From the NCBI GenBank assembly GCA_946965045.2, contig OX337228.1:2170001-2234000 (forward strand): a stretch of DNA of 64,000 nt. The letters are read 5' to 3'. A program made the position numbers and the translations under genes. Under the pieces are notes generated by a model. It was not told the origin of the DNA, ran no database searches, and was given only the letters and a program-made list of their open reading frames with translations. The stretch comes from Epithemia pelagica. Lineage: Eukaryota; Bacillariophyta; Bacillariophyceae; Surirellales; Surirellaceae. The number at the start of each line of letters is the position of its first letter. Position 1 is the stretch's first letter. Of the stretch, positions 20,441-29,717 are shown piece by piece.

Positions 20441-20708
20441 TTGTGTGGATGTTTGTGGATGTTTGTGGATGCACGCGTGCAATGTGGATGTTTGTGGATC
20501 CACATGCGTCCACAAACATCCACAGTGGATGAATGTGGATCCACAAACGTCCACGTGGACGTTTGTGGACGTTTGTGGGGCTTTGTGGATCCACAAACGT
20601 CCACAAACATCCACGTGGACGTTTGTGGATCCACAAAGCCCCACAAGCGTCCACAAACATCCACAGTGGGTCCACAAACATCCACAGTGGATCCACAAAG
20701 CCCCACAC
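20441..20708. repeat. Right array of ~10-bp TGTGGA/TCCACA repeats
   Basis: Built from the same units as the left array (TTTGTGGATG, TTTGTGGACG and complements), with the added variant GGGGCTTTGTGGATCC. It starts TTGTGTGGATG and ends CCCCACACC. Palindromic GGATCC and CCACGTGG centres recur. Orientation and content make it the natural partner of 15725-15987. Confidence 0.9.
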
Positions 20709-20926
20709 CTTGACTGTACAAAAATTAATTATTGAAATTCTCTACAGTATTGAAATATAATTGATGTACAAAGACGTTAAGCACGCATCGCCAACAACAG
20801 TTTCCCTAAGTACCGATCGAGTAGGCACGTGCTTTGAGTCGTGATACCATTTCGCTAAAGGATGGCATCCTCGATAGACTGACAGCACAGAAATACCGTA
20901 CACGAACATCTGTCATCTCGTCATCA

Positions 20927-21137
20927 TTACCAGTCCTGTACGAGCGCGGCGTGTCGATGGCGCCGGAACGGCACAAGGCTGACGCGACGATCCCCAATGC
21001 CAAGCAGCGCGCGTCAGACACTTCCCCCAAGATGTGAGGAAAGGAAGAGAGCTCACAATCTTTGGTTTGTGCCAAGTCTCAAGCCATCACACGTTGTGAC
21101 CGAAGTGAAGGTCTCTAGCGTAGTCGTCTAACAAAAA
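20927..21137 (+). repeat. A1 repeat of the tyrosine-recombinase retrotransposon
   Basis: It begins TTACCAGTCCTGTACGAGCG and ends GTCGTCTAACAAAAA. It recurs at 28799-29012 with a 3-bp indel (GACACTTCC versus GACACCACTTCC) and one C/T difference. It forms the left end of the element. Confidence 0.95.
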
Positions 21138-21178
21138 GATCTGATTGTTCCCTATCGCTCAACTTTACTGTTACAAGC

Positions 21179-24157
21179 ATGACTCTTAACGAGAATCCTT
21201 TTGAGTTGCCCCCAAAGATTAGTCGTCGTTCTAACGATGCCGGTTTGGACCTTCTTGCTGATGTGGTAGAGAATTCTTCCATTCCCGCCGCCCCTATCCG
21301 TTCCTCCAAGTCCTCAACTTCGAAACCTGTCCCTCAGGTTAAGGATCCCCATGGACCGTTTGACGAATCTGACGATTCGAAACTTGCTGCTTCTTCTTCC
21401 CCGCCTAAGAAGAAACCCAAAAACAAGTCCCGTGCTCATCCTCCCAAGTCCCCCTCGACGATTCCCGCAATCAGTCAAGATGACCCTGTGGACTCCTATC
21501 CTTCTCCGAAGACCCCTTCATCGAAGAAATCCTCTTCGTTGACCAAGACCTCCAAGAAAACCCCTCTGACCAATCCCGATCTCATTGTGGACAAACCTGA
21601 CCGTACCTTTGAATCCCCCCAGCAGTTCTTCTCACGTATGAAGAAAGCCCTTCCCCCTAAGGAATGCCCCAAGATGGAGATTTACAAACTCCCTTTCCCG
21701 CTCGATTCGGAAATGCAATCCAAATTCGATGCGATTGACTGTGACGACTGGTCCGACTCCTTCACTCGTCCGTTTCATCTCTCGGTGGAGAATGACCTCG
21801 ATCTTTGGAACGCCCTTTCTTCCAAGTTTGATGATGTGACCTCGCTTTCCGAATTCCGAGAGTTCTTGGAAGTCCACTCGAATCGCCACCCCCTTGCGTT
21901 TTTGGGCTTTGACCGTCATAAGAATCCCGTGATCTTCCATAACGTTTTCGTCTCTCCAGACTCAGGTTCCATCCTAGCCCCAGATCCGGTTTTCTTATGT
22001 TTCTCCAAGGATTCCTTCGACGTTCCTCCAGGAACCTTCGACTCGGACGAATTAGCCTCGATCCTCAAGAGCTTAGACTATATGTATGTTCCTACGTTCG
22101 ATGAAATCATGTCCGCTTGCATTGTTGAAGATACGAATTCGCTGTCCGGACTTTCCGTGAGTCCCGCAAAGTTTGATGGATTTGCCCCATACCTCCAATA
22201 TCCCGACTTGAATTCAGACTCGCCGGAAGATGTGCAATTTCGGAAGGACCATCTCTTTGAATGCAAGAGCATCGTCCTACTCCCTCCGTCAATTTCTGGA
22301 GACTTGATACAGTTTCTCGATCCCTCAAGTTCAGCCAAGAACGACTTCGCCTCTGAAGGTGGGCCCAAGTCGTCTGTACCCAAGATCTCTTCGTTGATTG
22401 CGTTTATCTTTTCCAAGATCTTGACCCGTTGGCGTCGTTCTTTCGAGTTCCCGTCTTGTCGCCCTTCCTCGACCAAGTTTTCAGTCTCCGACCCTCATTG
22501 TATTCGATTCGGCGATTTGGTTCGATTCCTGTGGGGAATCAACCGAGGGAAGATTATTGTTGATGATATCTTTATCGACCATCCATCTGACTTTGGTTCT
22601 GCAATGAATGCGGTCGAATTCTACTTCAAGACAAGTCTCCCAGATCGTTCCCTCCCCATGTACTCCACCAAGCGAGGCCCCCGCCCTCCCCCTTCAGAGC
22701 GTTCCGGTTCCTTCTCCCCCTCCAAGTCACGATACCCTTCCCGTAATGAAACCCTAGACGTTCGATCGACACCGGATGATGCGAAACCGATCTCCAAGGA
22801 TGTCCTATACCTTACGACCCAGCTCTCCAAGTCCATGGCGGAACAACTTTCCCGCTCCATCTCCGACCAGCGAGACCAACTTTCACAAGCTATTGTCCAA
22901 CAGAGCTCAATCCTGAAGACTCAAGAAGAACGTCTTGACCACTTTAAATCGTTCACAGTCGATATGCGGAACGCCATCATATTCGGACAAGTCGGTCCCC
23001 ATAGTACTTCCCTCCCAATAGCCCCGACCGAGAAGGCCAAAGAGATTTTTAAACAAAAAAGTACACACAACTTGTACACGACGATTCACTCGCAAGTTTT
23101 CCGTCGTTCGGATAACACCTGTTTCCTGATTTTCGGACAAGTTGGCGTTATCCAAAAATTCGGGCTTCGATGGCGATCGGATGAACACCCTGGAGGCTTC
23201 TCTCCTTTTTCTTTCGATCCAAACAACCACTCGGGAGCCTCGAACCAGCAAGCTCTTGACCATGATATCCACCAGGATATCTTCGAATCGTCCCTTCGCC
23301 ACTCCAATGGCCTGTCTACGAAGGAAATGAAAGACATCTTCACGGATGACAAATTGTTCTTCCCGCTTTCATTGGATCATTACGGTACCCAGCTCCGTAG
23401 CTATTTATGCCTTGCCGAGGCCATTTGGGGCTCCGATTCCTTCATCGTCCTCAACATCCAAAAAATGTATGATCACTTATTGCGTCATCGCCGGATTTAT
23501 ATCGCGAACCAAGCCGATGATAGTTCCTTTCTCTCGCGACTTCTATTCTCTTTGGATAACAGTGTCCAAAACTTCATCGCGGACAACTTGGAGGATGCCA
23601 CCGATCTCGAAGATATATCAGGCGACGCTTTGGATTATCATACAAATAAACTCTGCAACAAAGTTGTTTCCAAGGAAGATATCTGCCGAATGCCTCGTTT
23701 CCTTAACGCTGCAGTCCAAGCTAAATACAGAAATCAGAATAACCCAAACCATGGAAAATCCAATTCTCAAGGAAACGGCAAACGAAATGGTGACTCCAAA
23801 CTACCAGGTCCACCTCCTGGTCCTCTTCGGGCGAAGAGAGGCCGAGATCATGATACCCCTAGAGATACCTCTGCTCCAGATCCAGTTCGCCCGACGTTCG
23901 ACTACCCATCATCTTGGAAGCTTCCCAGCGATGTCAAATATGGCAAAGCCTTCCCACGATCAGTACTTGGCGACGTCCCCTCCATCACTGTTGATGGTTC
24001 TTCCCGACAGTTCTGCGTCAAATTCTTCAGCCTCCAGATCTGTCGAGGAGGAAACAGTTGCTATTTCAGCCACGCTGACCCCTCACAGCATGGTAAGAGA
24101 GACGAACTTGACAAATTCTTCGAAGATGCCTATGCGAGAGCTAAAAGGAACTCGTGA
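21179..24157 (+). CDS. Gag-like protein with C-terminal CCCH zinc finger (retrotransposon)
   Basis: A 992-residue frame starting 41 bp after A1. The first 140 residues are Ser/Pro/Lys-rich and disordered. The middle holds two alpha-helical regions, the second (around residues 620-860) including a coiled segment (SMAEQLSRSISDQRDQLSQA) and a long helical domain typical of capsid proteins. A basic Gly/Asn linker follows, then a zinc finger with spacing C-x8-C-x5-C-x3-H in QFCVKFFSLQICRGGNSCYF. Gag proteins of this group package the RNA. The separate frame at 23346-24455 over its end is a shadow. The RT gene starts 90 bp downstream in another frame. Confidence 0.85.
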   Translation: MTLNENPFELPPKISRRSNDAGLDLLADVVENSSIPAAPIRSSKSSTSKPVPQVKDPHGPFDESDDSKLAASSSPPKKKPKNKSRAHPPKSPSTIPAISQDDPVDSYPSPKTPSSKKSSSLTKTSKKTPLTNPDLIVDKPDRTFESPQQFFSRMKKALPPKECPKMEIYKLPFPLDSEMQSKFDAIDCDDWSDSFTRPFHLSVENDLDLWNALSSKFDDVTSLSEFREFLEVHSNRHPLAFLGFDRHKNPVIFHNVFVSPDSGSILAPDPVFLCFSKDSFDVPPGTFDSDELASILKSLDYMYVPTFDEIMSACIVEDTNSLSGLSVSPAKFDGFAPYLQYPDLNSDSPEDVQFRKDHLFECKSIVLLPPSISGDLIQFLDPSSSAKNDFASEGGPKSSVPKISSLIAFIFSKILTRWRRSFEFPSCRPSSTKFSVSDPHCIRFGDLVRFLWGINRGKIIVDDIFIDHPSDFGSAMNAVEFYFKTSLPDRSLPMYSTKRGPRPPPSERSGSFSPSKSRYPSRNETLDVRSTPDDAKPISKDVLYLTTQLSKSMAEQLSRSISDQRDQLSQAIVQQSSILKTQEERLDHFKSFTVDMRNAIIFGQVGPHSTSLPIAPTEKAKEIFKQKSTHNLYTTIHSQVFRRSDNTCFLIFGQVGVIQKFGLRWRSDEHPGGFSPFSFDPNNHSGASNQQALDHDIHQDIFESSLRHSNGLSTKEMKDIFTDDKLFFPLSLDHYGTQLRSYLCLAEAIWGSDSFIVLNIQKMYDHLLRHRRIYIANQADDSSFLSRLLFSLDNSVQNFIADNLEDATDLEDISGDALDYHTNKLCNKVVSKEDICRMPRFLNAAVQAKYRNQNNPNHGKSNSQGNGKRNGDSKLPGPPPGPLRAKRGRDHDTPRDTSAPDPVRPTFDYPSSWKLPSDVKYGKAFPRSVLGDVPSITVDGSSRQFCVKFFSLQICRGGNSCYFSHADPSQHGKRDELDKFFEDAYARAKRNS

Positions 24158-24247
24158 CAATTTGTTGAGTCGTCTCGCCGGACCCACGACACTCCGATCC
24201 CACCAACCACCCGTCTACACATCCCTTCTAGGCCCACTTCCCCGAAG

Positions 24248-27200
24248 ATGCCACCGCGAGAAGACTCTACTCCTGACCCATCCCTCATCTTTCTCAAGTC
24301 AATACCTAAACTTCCCCTCCCCCGAACCTTCAACTTATCCACACCTTCAGTACTCCCTCCCACAGACACAGACTTCCACCTCCCACCCATCGCGAGTGAC
24401 ACTCCAAGTGCACCTCCACCTTCCTCCAATCCCTTCATTCCTAAACCCATTTTGAACGCTGCCATGCCTTCATCCCCAAGATCGACAATTACCTTCGCCC
24501 CAGAGTTCGAGATCGTCCCCTTCGATAAAACACTCCCACCGGGGAGTCGTTTACCAGAAGCTATCGACACGAACGTTCCCAACCCTTCCCCTGATCTCGC
24601 CCCTCAGAACCATCTCTTACTCCAATCCGTCCGCCGAGCTGCCGACGCGTCCAACCTCCCACCTACGATCCTTCGAAACAGCAAACTTCCTCCCAAACCA
24701 GACCCAGTTAGTACCCCTCTACCAGGACACGCCAATCCCATCATTTCCTCCAACACGGCCGGCAAACCCCTTGACCGTAACATGCGCCGCCTCCATTCCT
24801 CCCTGGTAGAGAATCAAAACCTAATTGGTAAGTCTAACGTCCTCAGCGACACCCATTACCTTCCAAACGACATCAGCGAGCTCTTTCCATCAACGATCAC
24901 CATCCCAGAACTTCCTCCACCGTCACATCCCCTGTCCATCGATACCATCCTTTCCGTGTTTCACTCCAAGACCCCAACCCCAAGTGCTTCTCCTTTCATA
25001 CATTGTCGGACTCTCCAAGCTGCCAAGACGAATGCCGAGTTGATTGCTACTTTCGATTACGACCTTCAGAAGACCTTCAATGCTTTCCCAGGATCTACCA
25101 TTAGCCCTGGATCAGAATTCCGACCAATCCATATACTCAGACCCCTTCTACAAGGTCACCCCTACTGGCCCAAAATAGAACATGACCTCCGATTCGGCGC
25201 CTCATACAAGTTTAAGGCGGCAGCGACGGACGACTCTGCGAGACAAGCCGAAAACGAAGCACTCATCCAATATGGCAACCATAGCTCGGCAAAGAAGAGA
25301 CCGAAGGCTCTGATTAAAGTCTCGCAGAAGGACTCAGAACACGGATGGGCCTTCCCCATAACATTTGAGGGCGCCCGCAAGATCAAGAATGGTCGATTTG
25401 GGCCACTTGGAGTAGCACAACACGCCGGAATCACCGAGACGGGAGATATAGTCTTGAAGGACCGATTAGCCCACGACCAAACGTTTTCCACGGGCAAGGC
25501 ACCATCGCTCAACCAGTCCGTAGACACGTCCGACGACATCGACTTGGTCTATGGATGGTGCATGGAAAGAATCATCCACCAAATAGTCGCACTCAGGATA
25601 GCATACCCAACGATGAAGATCTTTGTATGCAAATTCGACTGGGGATCGGCGTACCGCCGCATCAACGGCGACGGTACGCTTGCAGCCAACGCCCTCACTA
25701 CCGATGCCACAGGTGAATTTGCGAACATTCTGAGTAGATTGTCCTTCGGCGGCCGCACACATCCAGCAATGTTCAGCCTGTTTTCAGAAACAGCATGCGA
25801 CTTGTGCAATGACCTTATCGAGTTCAAGGATTGGGATCACACGATCTGCTTCTCCCCCCTCCAAAAACTCATGGGCCCTCCCAAGCGAGAACCCGAAGAC
25901 ATCCCCTTCGAGCCAGGGCTACCCATCATCGTAGACGTGCCACCCAAACCAGACGGGTCCGTTGATGTGTACCTCGACGACATGGTACAATTATTTGCGG
26001 ACGACAACGATATCATCCCTCGAGCATCAGCAGTAGTGCCCCTGATACTCCATCTACTCGTCAGACCGAACTAACCAGACGAGGAGCCAATTAAACGGAC
26101 GGACATCCTCGCAGAGGATAAAATGAAAGCAGAGGGCTGCCCGAGCGAGGTGATGCGAGTATTGGGATGGGACTTAGACACTAGGAGATTGTTGCTTATC
26201 CTCCCACACGAAAAATTCCTTAACTGGTCGAAGACAGTCAAACACCTCGCGGACCCACGATCCAAACGCTGCCAATTCAAGCAGTTAGAATCCACCGTGG
26301 GGAAACTTATACACGCGAGCAAAGGGATCCCAACGTCGAGATTCTTCCTCCAGAGAACTCGAACCTACCTCAATAACATCATCACCAACTTCGGAACGGA
26401 AAATCAAGTCGACACAGCAGCATCCGACGACGACTCCTCCACGACAAGCCTGGACTCGGTGAGCACCTGTTCTTCCACAGGGTCCAACACCTCCGAAAGC
26501 TCCCGGCCACGCCCTAAACCATGGTACCGTTACCCTATACCTCCATACATGAAAGAAGACATGAGTGTGTGGATCGAGCTGCTGGAACGAGCGCGACGAG
26601 GCGTAAACTTCAACTTACTCACCTGTCGAGTGCCAACAAACGTACTGTTAGCGGATGCCTGCCCCTTCGGAATGGGAGGCTACTCAATAAAGTCAGGACT
26701 TGCTTGGCAAATACAACTGAACCCCGAGGTGTATGAGATGGCAGGGATTCGAGAAGATACGAACATCGACGCAACACTGGCGGAAAACCCCAACCTCAAA
26801 CTCTCCAACAACCTCTTCGAGTTTATAGCACAAGTCATCACGATATGGTTCGAATTCCACAACGGTGACATCGGACCCCTCAACTCGGTCCTGTGCATGT
26901 CCGACAACAGCTCCGCGATCGGGTGGATGCACAAGGCATCCTTTGCGGTAAACCAACCACTACACCGCCGAGTCGCAGCGAAACTTGTGCGACTAACACT
27001 GGAAGGAAACTTCGTCATCCATGCGGAGCATGTACCTGGAAAGAAAAACTTAGTGGCAGATTACCTCTCACGCACCTTTGAACTTTCCCCCACCGAACTT
27101 ACTCACCGCGTGCACCGTCTCTTCCCATCACAGATTCCGGAAAATTTTCGCGTTTGCCAACTGCCACACGAAATCGTTTGTTGGATCTCCTCGGTCGTTC

Positions 27201-27544
27201 CTCAGCAACAAGAATCTTCTTCGGCAAAGTGGAGTCCAGTCATGAATCCGGAGACAGGACATGGCGGAGATGGAACGAACATCTCAGCATGTTACAACTT
27301 GGCACCGACCCCTTTCTGGACACGATCGAAACCGTTCAAGAGCGAACGACCATCGTCGCCACCTTCCTCCAGCGCCTCAGAGACGGCGATTGGAACCGAC
27401 GAGCAAGTGACGGACTGCTTCGTGCGTCAACTATTGAAAAAGCCGTTGGCGAGTTGGCGGCGACTTTCCGGCGTCACAACCGGCAGAGCCCCGCCCACCT
27501 CCAGGGATGCAACACCTTCCAACCTGCTCTCGCCTCGCTTATAA
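24248..27544 (+). pseudogene. Reverse transcriptase-RNase H polyprotein, one in-frame TAA
   Basis: The frame opens at an ATG at 24248 after a Pro-rich leader and is interrupted only by TAA at 26072-26074; the same frame then runs on to 27544. RT core motifs are present: KIFVCKFDWGSAYRRI (first catalytic Asp), a GGRTHPAMFS loop, and VDVYLDDMVQLF (the YxDD box), followed by GWDLDTRR. RNase H residues follow: LLADACPFGMGGY (Asp), NNLFEFIAQ (Glu), LCMSDNSSAIGWMH (Asp) and KKNLVADYLSR (Asp). The protein past about 27,110 overlaps the recombinase frame and is probably not functional RT sequence. The stop lies between the YxDD box and RNase H, so this copy would give only a truncated enzyme unless it is read through. 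Confidence 0.88.
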
Positions 27545-28575
27545 AAGCATGGAAGAACCTGGACCCTCCCGAACACAGAGAGAAAGCCGCCACGCCCAAC
27601 CACCTCCGATACCTCTGGCGACGAGCCTGTTCTCCGCGCAACACCACCGACCCCACCTCGGAAGAAATCAACAAGATCATCGCGACAAGCACCAACGAGC
27701 CACACACACGATATGATCTAACTTCCTTTCGGGCTTGCAACGCCGAACTCCTCTGCGGTGGCTACTTTTTCGGAATGCGCAGCTGTGAGAACTCAACCGT
27801 AAAACAAAGAGGGAAAACAAAACTTCTTACCATCGCAAACATCAAGTTCGGCCGTCGCGACAGAAGCCGCTCCACAATCGATGCCCGAGACGATGCCTTC
27901 TACGACGAGGCCTGGTACGTCTCGATAACTTTCATCGCTCAAAAACACGACATCCCGGACGAGACCCGAACCCAATCAAGAACCGACGACCCCATTCTCT
28001 GCCCAGTCAAAATCTGGGGGAGAATAGTGAGACGGATATTCCAAAACCGACCAGACGCCCAACCCGACACACCGGTGAATTGCTGGTTCCCATCACCATC
28101 GACCACCAACCCCCAACCCAAACCAAGGTTCATCCGCGCAGAGGATAGCATCCAACTTCTCCGATCCACATGCGTCGACCCCAACTCGGGCAGACTTCTA
28201 TTCGGTTACCACCCAAAAGATATCGGAACCCACTCGATCCGATCGGGCGCGGCGATGGCTCTATTCCTTTCGCCTGGAATATCAGTCCTTCGGATCATGA
28301 TATTGGGTAGATGGCAGTCGGCCGCTTTCATGAACTACATCCGTCCACAAGTCATGGAGTGGACAGCAGGGATGTCAATCGCCATGCTGAACACACCCGA
28401 CTTTACACACGCCGACCCGACAGGAACGCCCGGTTCCAACAACTCCCTCCAACTCTCCGATCTCGAGACAATCCAGAACAACCTCGACCACGCAGTGGAG
28501 TCACCAGAGGAAATCAAATTCAATGGCTCTGTGGCGACAGCCTCGTTCGACCGACAACTGAATCTCGAATTTTGA
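27154..28575 (+). CDS. Tyrosine recombinase of the retrotransposon
   Basis: The frame is open over 473 codons and overlaps the end of the RT-RNase H frame. The first codon of the listed span is TTG; the first ATG is at 27289. The true N-terminus may be reached by frameshift or internal start. An N-terminal helical core-binding domain (TTIVATFLQRLRDGDW, then TIEKAVGELAATFRRH) precedes the catalytic domain. The active-site residues are visible: Arg in FGMRSCEN, His-x-x-Arg in IGTHSIRSGAAM, a Trp in LGRWQSAAF and the nucleophilic Tyr in MNYIRPQV. It replaces the DDE integrase of LTR elements and inserts circular DNA without target duplication. A short Ser/Asn-rich tail follows. The frame is intact in this copy. 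Confidence 0.92.
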   Translation: MPTATRNRLLDLLGRSSATRIFFGKVESSHESGDRTWRRWNEHLSMLQLGTDPFLDTIETVQERTTIVATFLQRLRDGDWNRRASDGLLRASTIEKAVGELAATFRRHNRQSPAHLQGCNTFQPALASLIKAWKNLDPPEHREKAATPNHLRYLWRRACSPRNTTDPTSEEINKIIATSTNEPHTRYDLTSFRACNAELLCGGYFFGMRSCENSTVKQRGKTKLLTIANIKFGRRDRSRSTIDARDDAFYDEAWYVSITFIAQKHDIPDETRTQSRTDDPILCPVKIWGRIVRRIFQNRPDAQPDTPVNCWFPSPSTTNPQPKPRFIRAEDSIQLLRSTCVDPNSGRLLFGYHPKDIGTHSIRSGAAMALFLSPGISVLRIMILGRWQSAAFMNYIRPQVMEWTAGMSIAMLNTPDFTHADPTGTPGSNNSLQLSDLETIQNNLDHAVESPEEIKFNGSVATASFDRQLNLEF

Positions 28576-28644
28576 AATCCGAAAGATACAGCAAGTCCAG
28601 CACTTCCGAACCGTGTCACCATTCTGCGAAGACGTTCATTGGTG

Positions 28645-28799
28645 TTGGGAGCCATCTCGGTTCCCTCTGGGCCTTTACGGCAACTTGCACTACTCCCCCT
28701 AGCTCCCTTGCAAGTTCCGCTCTGGCTAGACTCTAAGCTTAAGGCCGCACTACAGAACAAAGCGTCGCCAGGATGGGTTCGTTGGGTAGCACCCATCGT
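28645..28799 (+). repeat. B1 repeat of the tyrosine-recombinase retrotransposon
   Basis: It starts TTGGGAGCCATCTCGGTTCC and ends TAGCACCCATCGT. It is repeated at 29030-29184 with one difference (AAGCTTAAGG versus AAGCTAAAGG). It lies 70 bp after the recombinase stop. Confidence 0.95.
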
Positions 28800-29012
28800 T
28801 ACCAGTCCTGTACGAGCGCGGCGTGTCGATGGCGCCGGAACGGCACAAGGCTGACGCGACGATCCCCAATGCCAAGCAGCGCGCGTCAGACACCACTTCC
28901 CCCAAGACGTGAGGAAAGGAAGAGAGCTCACAATCTTTGGTTTGTGCCAAGTCTCAAGCCATCACACGTTGTGACCGAAGTGAAGGTCTCTAGCGTAGTC
29001 GTCTAACAAAAA
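28799..29012 (+). repeat. A2 repeat of the tyrosine-recombinase retrotransposon
   Basis: Second copy of A1, joined directly to B1, giving the B1-A2-B2 order that allows circle formation by template switching in this retrotransposon group. Confidence 0.95.
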
Positions 29013-29029
29013 TAACCCCATACCCGCCC

Positions 29030-29184
29030 TTGGGAGCCATCTCGGTTCCCTCTGGGCCTTTACGGCAACTTGCACTACTCCCCCTAGCTCCCTTGCAAGT
29101 TCCGCTCTGGCTAGACTCTAAGCTAAAGGCCGCACTACAGAACAAAGCGTCGCCAGGATGGGTTCGTTGGGTAGCACCCATCGT
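29030..29184 (+). repeat. B2 repeat, right end of the tyrosine-recombinase retrotransposon
   Basis: Second copy of B1 and right end of the element. The sequence after it (TGGACATTCTGG) is not repeated near A1. Confidence 0.93.
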
Positions 29185-29717
29185 GGACATTCTGGATTTT
29201 TGTTGTTCTCCACAATTTTCCTGGGTGTCCCTGTCGATTCCGCATTCCGCTGCTTAAAATTGAAAAAAGTCAACATGGTCGTGACTCAGAATTTCTGGCG
29301 TGACTCGTGCGCCAAACCGTCAGGTTGCTTCTATTAGAACCAATGAGCTTCTTCCCCCACACTGTAACATCCAAGACACCAGGCCACGTCAACTTTAGCA
29401 TCTGGTCAACAATGCATTTCCATGGTGCGAACACGTCTTCGTGCTTCCGGACTCCCCACCGAAAGACATCTCGAGAGAGTTGAAGGGGAGAATGCTTGAG
29501 GCTTGCTCCATCCTATCGTCTTGTCCTCAGGTGACCATGGGAAGATCTTGACTCTTAACATGATTATGTCTGGCAGTTCGCAGTCTGTTTTCCCCTTTGT
29601 TGCTTTCACTGCCTGGTGAGGCGAAGAGAATTATCACACTCCACTTTCTTTCAAATATATGCATAGTCGGTTATAAATAGTAGCTTACAGGTTACAAGGT
29701 TATCCCAAATGATCCCC
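29185..29717. other. Intergenic, right flank of the retrotransposon
   Basis: About 530 bp without a credible gene. The first 40 bp resemble 15474-15515 (GGATTTTTG...CCACA.TTTTC), suggesting a dispersed repeat that the retrotransposon entered. Confidence 0.4.

Larger units (their letters stand above)
15660..20769. mobile_element. Candidate new DNA transposon: DDE transposase plus several cargo genes between TGTGGA arrays
   Basis: About 5.1 kb bounded by two dense arrays of inverted TGTGGA/TCCACA repeats. Outside the arrays, an imperfect inverted repeat starts TACATC at about 15660 and ends GATGTA at about 20769; shared blocks include TCAAT, TGTAGA and AATTTC. Between them lie, in order, an unrecognised basic gene (+), a DDE transposase (-), one long plus-strand frame divided by two TAG codons, and a small Lys-tailed gene (-). 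Most of these proteins end in a Lys-rich tract, unlike the host genes around them. The boundaries are approximate because no clear target duplication was found. Ends, transposase and cargo together support one mobile unit; the family is not recognised. Confidence 0.65.
20927..29184 (+). mobile_element. DIRS-order tyrosine-recombinase retrotransposon, PAT/Ngaro-like, with split direct repeats
   Basis: An 8.26-kb element with the full A1-internal-B1-A2-B2 arrangement: A1 20927-21137, B1 28645-28799, A2 28799-29012, B2 29030-29184. A1 and A2 differ by one 3-bp indel and about one substitution; B1 and B2 differ at about one base. The internal part encodes gag, reverse transcriptase-RNase H and tyrosine recombinase on the plus strand. 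There are no long terminal repeats and no integrase, as expected for elements that insert as circles through the recombinase. The near-identical repeats point to a recent insertion, but the RT frame has one stop. Confidence 0.95.

Noticed and set aside
20441-20735. Open frames rich in CGSTNVHKHPQTST-type repeats on both strands, in both arrays
   Set aside because: They are translations of the array units in every frame and show no start context or domain.
23346-24455. A 369-codon frame overlapping the end of gag and start of RT
   Set aside because: A shadow of the two real frames; its translation lacks any retrotransposon motif.
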